A stretch of DNA of 8,580 nucleotides, taken from assembly GCA_945867725.1 (NCBI GenBank), contig CAMBJI010000072.1, positions 1-8,580 of the forward strand. Reading direction: 5' to 3'. The notes beneath the pieces are model-generated. The model was not told where the DNA came from and did not search any database. It saw nothing but the letters and a program-made list of their open reading frames with translations. The DNA is from Bordetella parapertussis (GTDB lineage Bacteria; Pseudomonadota; Gammaproteobacteria; Burkholderiales; Burkholderiaceae_D). Positions 5,848 through 8,580 of the stretch are shown piece by piece. The stretch's first letter is position 1; every line of letters starts with the position of its first letter. The position numbers and the translations under genes are program-made.

Positions 5848-7094
5848 GCTTTGTCTCCTGAGTTCTGGGGTTGATAAAGGGGTGAAGCTGCGATGACGGT
5901 TTTACTTCGCAGTAGTTCAGATATCTGGTCATCGTTTAGGCCAAGCCGTTGCTTAAGTAGTAGTTCGGTGTGTTCGCCCACTCGTGGAGGCGCGCTCCAT
6001 TTGCGAGTTGGTCCGTCTAAGCTCATAGGGCTTCGCACCATAGGCAGAATCACGCCGCGGCTCGCTGTTATTTCTGTAAGAAGCTCGTTGTGGTGAACCT
6101 GTGGGTCCACGACCAGTGCTGCATAGTCCTGCACTGGTGCGCACAATACTCCTACTGGTCCAAGAATGTCGAGTACCTCGCGCACGGTGCGGTCTGCTAC
6201 CGCATCTTGCATGGTCTGAGCGACGTCGGAACGGTGGGCCATTCGAGATTGTGGAGTTAGAAAGCGAGTGTCTTTTGTTTCCTGTGCGATGCCCATGCTT
6301 TCGCAGAATGGTTGCCAGTAGTGGTCTAGTACAGTGAATGCAACTCGTCCGTCTTGCGTCTTGAATACGCCAGATGCTGCAATCAGTGGGTGTTTATTTC
6401 CCCGGCGAACTGGAGGATTGCCTGTCAGAAGGTACTCAGACAGGATGGGTGCTTGAAATCCGACTATTGAATCGAGCAAGCTGCTGCCAACCCAGCCGCC
6501 CAGTCCAGTTGTGTGCCGGCGATTTAGGGCAAGAAGCACACTGGCAAAAGCGTTAGTGCCCGTGAGCATGTCTGAGACAATATTTGCAACGCGCAGCGGC
6601 TCTCCGCCTTCATCGCCAACAAGTGACATTAAGCCGCCGTAGGCCTGCATGACCGAGTCGCTGGCTGGCAGTGCGACGTTTGGTCCAGTTTGCCCGTATC
6701 CAGAAATGGAGCAGTAAATTAATGACTCATGGCCCTGGCGAAGGTCCTTCGCGGAGAGGCCAAGGCGGTGCATGACGCCGGGACGAAAAGCCTCGACCAC
6801 AATGTCGGCATCGGCACAAAGAAGTCTTGCAATTTCTACAGCCTTTGCTTGAGACAGATCCATGCACATACCGAACTTATTGCGATTCAGACTCATGAAA
6901 GTGCCGCTCATTCCAGCATCTTCATCGATCACGCCCATCTCGCGCGCCCAGTCTCCCCTAGGCGGTTCGACCTTGATGACATCAGCGCCAAAGTCGGCCA
7001 GAAGTTGGGTGCAGTAGGGTCCTGCACCACCTTGGCTGAAGTCGATCACTTTTAAGCCTTGCAGTGCAAGTTGAGTTTGTGCTTCAGTTGTCAT
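5844..7094 (-). CDS. CaiB/BaiF family type III CoA-transferase
   Basis: A 416-residue cytosolic enzyme expected to move CoA from a donor thioester to a free carboxylic acid through an aspartyl-CoA anhydride. Family landmarks are GLKVIDFSQGGAGPYC (about 13-28), ADFGADVIKVEPPRGD (33-48), AFRPGVMHRLG (102-112) and SISGYGQTGP (129-138). D175, in IVSDMLTG, is the likely catalytic Asp, equivalent to Asp169 of formyl-CoA transferase. Unlike its neighbour, it has ASDSVMQAYGG where racemases have GHDxNY, and Asp rather than Glu in TVLDHYW, so transferase activity fits better. It has no clear ribosome binding site. Its ATG overlaps the upstream TGA (ATGA), which implies translational coupling. It in turn overlaps the following Bug gene by 4 bp, linking CoA activation to substrate capture. 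Donor and acceptor cannot be read from the sequence. Confidence 0.88.
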   Translation of the reverse strand: MTTEAQTQLALQGLKVIDFSQGGAGPYCTQLLADFGADVIKVEPPRGDWAREMGVIDEDAGMSGTFMSLNRNKFGMCMDLSQAKAVEIARLLCADADIVVEAFRPGVMHRLGLSAKDLRQGHESLIYCSISGYGQTGPNVALPASDSVMQAYGGLMSLVGDEGGEPLRVANIVSDMLTGTNAFASVLLALNRRHTTGLGGWVGSSLLDSIVGFQAPILSEYLLTGNPPVRRGNKHPLIAASGVFKTQDGRVAFTVLDHYWQPFCESMGIAQETKDTRFLTPQSRMAHRSDVAQTMQDAVADRTVREVLDILGPVGVLCAPVQDYAALVVDPQVHHNELLTEITASRGVILPMVRSPMSLDGPTRKWSAPPRVGEHTELLLKQRLGLNDDQISELLRSKTVIAASPLYQPQNSGDKA

Positions 7095-8203
7095 AGCTTG
7101 GAGAGTGGTCTTAATGTGGCTAGCACTTCAGCTGTATGTTGACCAAGTTTCGGCGTTGTATGCCGAAGGCTCGCGACAGGGCGCCCATTCCACAGCGCCG
7201 GAAACATTACATGGCGTTCACCGTTTAAAGTGGAGACAATGCCTCGTGCCTTAGCTTGTTGCGATTCGACGGCCTGAGCTAGCGTGACGGCTTTGCTGAC
7301 TGGAACATCACGCGCTCCTAGCCTGGCGACCCATTCGTCAGCGCTAAATAGGGCCAGTGTCTTTTCAATCAATTCCAGTAATTCATCTCCGTGCTGGCGG
7401 CGGAGTGATTCGGTGGCAAAGCGTGCATCGAGTAAACGTGAATCGTGCGCAGCCAATTCTTCACACAGGCCTTTCCAGAAGTGCTCCTCAACCACACCTA
7501 GCGCGATGTTTTGACCATCCGCGCATCGGTAGATGCCATTGGTGGGAAAAAGATGTAGGCGATCCTCATCACGGATAGCTTGGTTGCGCCCGCCGCGGGC
7601 TGTGGCCAACGCCATAGCGCAGTCAGCCAGCGCGATATCAATGTGTATGGACTCCCCAGTTGCGTCCCTTTGTCGAAGCGCTGCAAGAATTGAAACGCTT
7701 GCATAAAGCGCAGCGCCAAGGTCGGCCACAGGTATGGCTGGCCTAAGTGGTCCCAGGCGGCGCCATTGGCCGGAGTAGGATAATGCCCCGCTGGCAGCGA
7801 GGTAGTTGACGTCGTGTCCCGGAGTCTGGGCTTCAGGGCCCTGCTGACCATAACCACTGATTGAGCAGTAGACTATCCCAGGTCGGATTGCAGATGCTGC
7901 CTTGAATCCCACGCCTAGTCGATCCATAACACCCGGACGAAAGCCCTCGACCACGACGTCGCTGCCCTTGGCAAGTGCAAGGCAGTCACGCACGCCATCG
8001 GGGGTCTTCAGATCCAGAACTATTGCGCGCTTGTTCCGGTTGGTCATGGCCATGATACCGGTGGTCGAGCGACGCGTCATTTCACCTGAAGGTGGTTCGA
8101 CCTTTATGACGTCGGCGCCCAGGTCTCCCAGCGCCTGTGTGCAGAACGGTCCAGGTAACGTTGCCGATAAGTCCAGTACTTTTAGTCCGACTAGGGGTCC
8201 CAT
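7091..8203 (-). CDS. CaiB-family protein, probable alpha-methylacyl-CoA racemase (or related type III CoA-transferase)
   Basis: A 370-residue cytosolic enzyme of the CaiB/BaiF family. The N-terminus has the usual start (GLKVLDLS, then GDLGADVIKVEPP at about 26-38), followed by FRPGVMDRLG at about 88-97 and SISGYGQQGP at about 114-123. The motif GHDVNYLAASG (about 129-139) matches the racemase signature. H130, D161 and E239 fall where the catalytic His, Asp and Glu of alpha-methylacyl-CoA racemases are expected, E239 in the local context GVVEEHF. Such enzymes interconvert (2R)- and (2S)-2-methylacyl-CoA without cofactor. The frame stays open upstream to an ATG at 8302. I chose the ATG at 8203 because the family alignment begins there, the upstream crotonase ends 2 bp before it, and a GAGGA lies 10 nt upstream. 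The gene overlaps the next one by 4 bp (ATGA). Racemase over transferase is an inference from these residues. Confidence 0.82.
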   Translation of the reverse strand: MGPLVGLKVLDLSATLPGPFCTQALGDLGADVIKVEPPSGEMTRRSTTGIMAMTNRNKRAIVLDLKTPDGVRDCLALAKGSDVVVEGFRPGVMDRLGVGFKAASAIRPGIVYCSISGYGQQGPEAQTPGHDVNYLAASGALSYSGQWRRLGPLRPAIPVADLGAALYASVSILAALRQRDATGESIHIDIALADCAMALATARGGRNQAIRDEDRLHLFPTNGIYRCADGQNIALGVVEEHFWKGLCEELAAHDSRLLDARFATESLRRQHGDELLELIEKTLALFSADEWVARLGARDVPVSKAVTLAQAVESQQAKARGIVSTLNGERHVMFPALWNGRPVASLRHTTPKLGQHTAEVLATLRPLSKL

Positions 8204-8205
8204 AA

Positions 8206-8580
8206 CTAGGTATTCCTCTTTAAATTTCGCACCGATGAAACTGGCGGCCGCAATGGCTGATTTGTATTTGTGCGTCTCTCGCCAGCGCGCTTCATGGACC
8301 AAAGCTGTGTGGCGCGTTCAGCCTGCAGCGCTTGTGGCCAGCGAGCGTGATGTTCGGCTGCTGTTGCTCGAAGGGTGCGTATGGTTGCACGTGCCAGTGA
8401 AGGGTCAAGGGCCGCCTTGCGAGCCAGCGCCATAGCGTGGTCCTGAACAAGGGCGTCATCTACAGCGGCCCAAGCTAGGCCGATAGCTAGAGCGCGGTCA
8501 CCGTCGATTTCTTCGCTGCATAAGGCCATTGCGCAGGCAGCTTGGGGGTTGGTGGTGGCGGCCAATAACATCATGTGTCC
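8206..8580 (-). CDS. Crotonase-superfamily (enoyl-CoA hydratase/isomerase-like) protein, C-terminal part only
   Basis: The gene runs off the right edge, so only its last 124 codons and a TAG stop are visible; the frame stays open to base 8580. The visible part matches the C-terminal region of crotonases: a segment reading EEIDGDRALAIGLAW, which fits the family's usual 'tgr.i.a.eAl.iGLv' stretch just after the active-site core, then Ala-rich helices with a typical 'lA...a..p' pattern. The oxyanion-hole and catalytic-acid regions lie outside the window, so hydratase, isomerase or hydrolase cannot be told apart. The last 30 or so residues (from about SMKRAGERR onward) are basic and Pro/Asn-rich and do not resemble the usual 'F..kR.P.f' ending. 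The stop is 2 bp before the start of the next gene, so the two are almost certainly co-transcribed and translationally coupled. Confidence 0.78.
   Translation of the reverse strand, partial: GHMMLLAATTNPQAACAMALCSEEIDGDRALAIGLAWAAVDDALVQDHAMALARKAALDPSLARATIRTLRATAAEHHARWPQALQAERATQLWSMKRAGERRTNTNQPLRPPVSSVRNLKRNT

Noticed and set aside
8204..8302. Extended start for the racemase-like gene at 8302
   Set aside because: It would add 33 residues absent from the family and overlap the upstream gene; the ATG at 8203 has a ribosome binding site and sits 2 bp after the upstream stop.
7902..8435. Plus-strand frame of 177 codons
   Set aside because: Antisense to both the racemase-like gene and the partial crotonase; composition is Ser/Pro/Arg-rich as expected of a shadow frame.
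1..8580. CRISPR array, insertion sequence, transposase or phage structural genes
   Set aside because: No regularly spaced repeats, no transposase motifs and no terminal inverted repeats were seen; the only mobile-element sign is the tRNA remnant.

Overview
The window comes from a proteobacterium, most likely a betaproteobacterium of the order Burkholderiales. It carries two Bug/TctC-type periplasmic carboxylate-binding proteins beside CaiB-family CoA-handling enzymes, a combination typical of that order (family knowledge; no database search was possible). All nine protein genes lie on the minus strand and read right to left as one compact cluster: two start/stop overlaps of 4 bp, otherwise gaps of 2 to 73 bp. 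There is no regulator, and the promoter must lie beyond the right edge.

Order of transcription, from the right edge: (1) C-terminal part of a crotonase-superfamily protein, cut by the window; (2) a CaiB-family protein that carries the residues expected of an alpha-methylacyl-CoA racemase; (3) a CaiB-family protein that looks like a type III CoA-transferase; (4) a Bug receptor with a Tat-like signal peptide; (5) a full-length crotonase whose second catalytic Glu is replaced by His; (6) an SCP-x-type thiolase; (7) an SDR resembling type II 3-hydroxyacyl-CoA dehydrogenase (HSD10); (8) a second Bug receptor with a Sec signal peptide; (9) a MaoC-like hot-dog protein whose catalytic Asp and His are both missing.

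Taken together, the enzymes suggest catabolism of an imported carboxylic acid as its CoA thioester. The acid is captured in the periplasm by the Bug proteins, activated by the CoA-transferase, and passed to a beta-oxidation-like set of enzymes. Racemase, HSD10-like dehydrogenase and SCP-x thiolase are the enzyme types used elsewhere for alpha-methyl-branched acyl-CoAs, so a 2-methyl-branched or isoprenoid-type substrate is the leading inference. No acyl-CoA dehydrogenase and no TctA/TctB membrane subunits are present in the window.

The left 328 bases hold no convincing protein gene. They contain the exact 3' half of a tRNA-Asn gene (anticodon loop to CCA), followed on the minus strand by an intrinsic terminator. 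The 5' half is absent. This is the usual signature of an attachment site left by a tRNA-targeting integrative element, so the catabolic cluster probably lies next to, or inside, a genomic island. Two related palindromes, one further inverted repeat and one short direct repeat lie around this junction.
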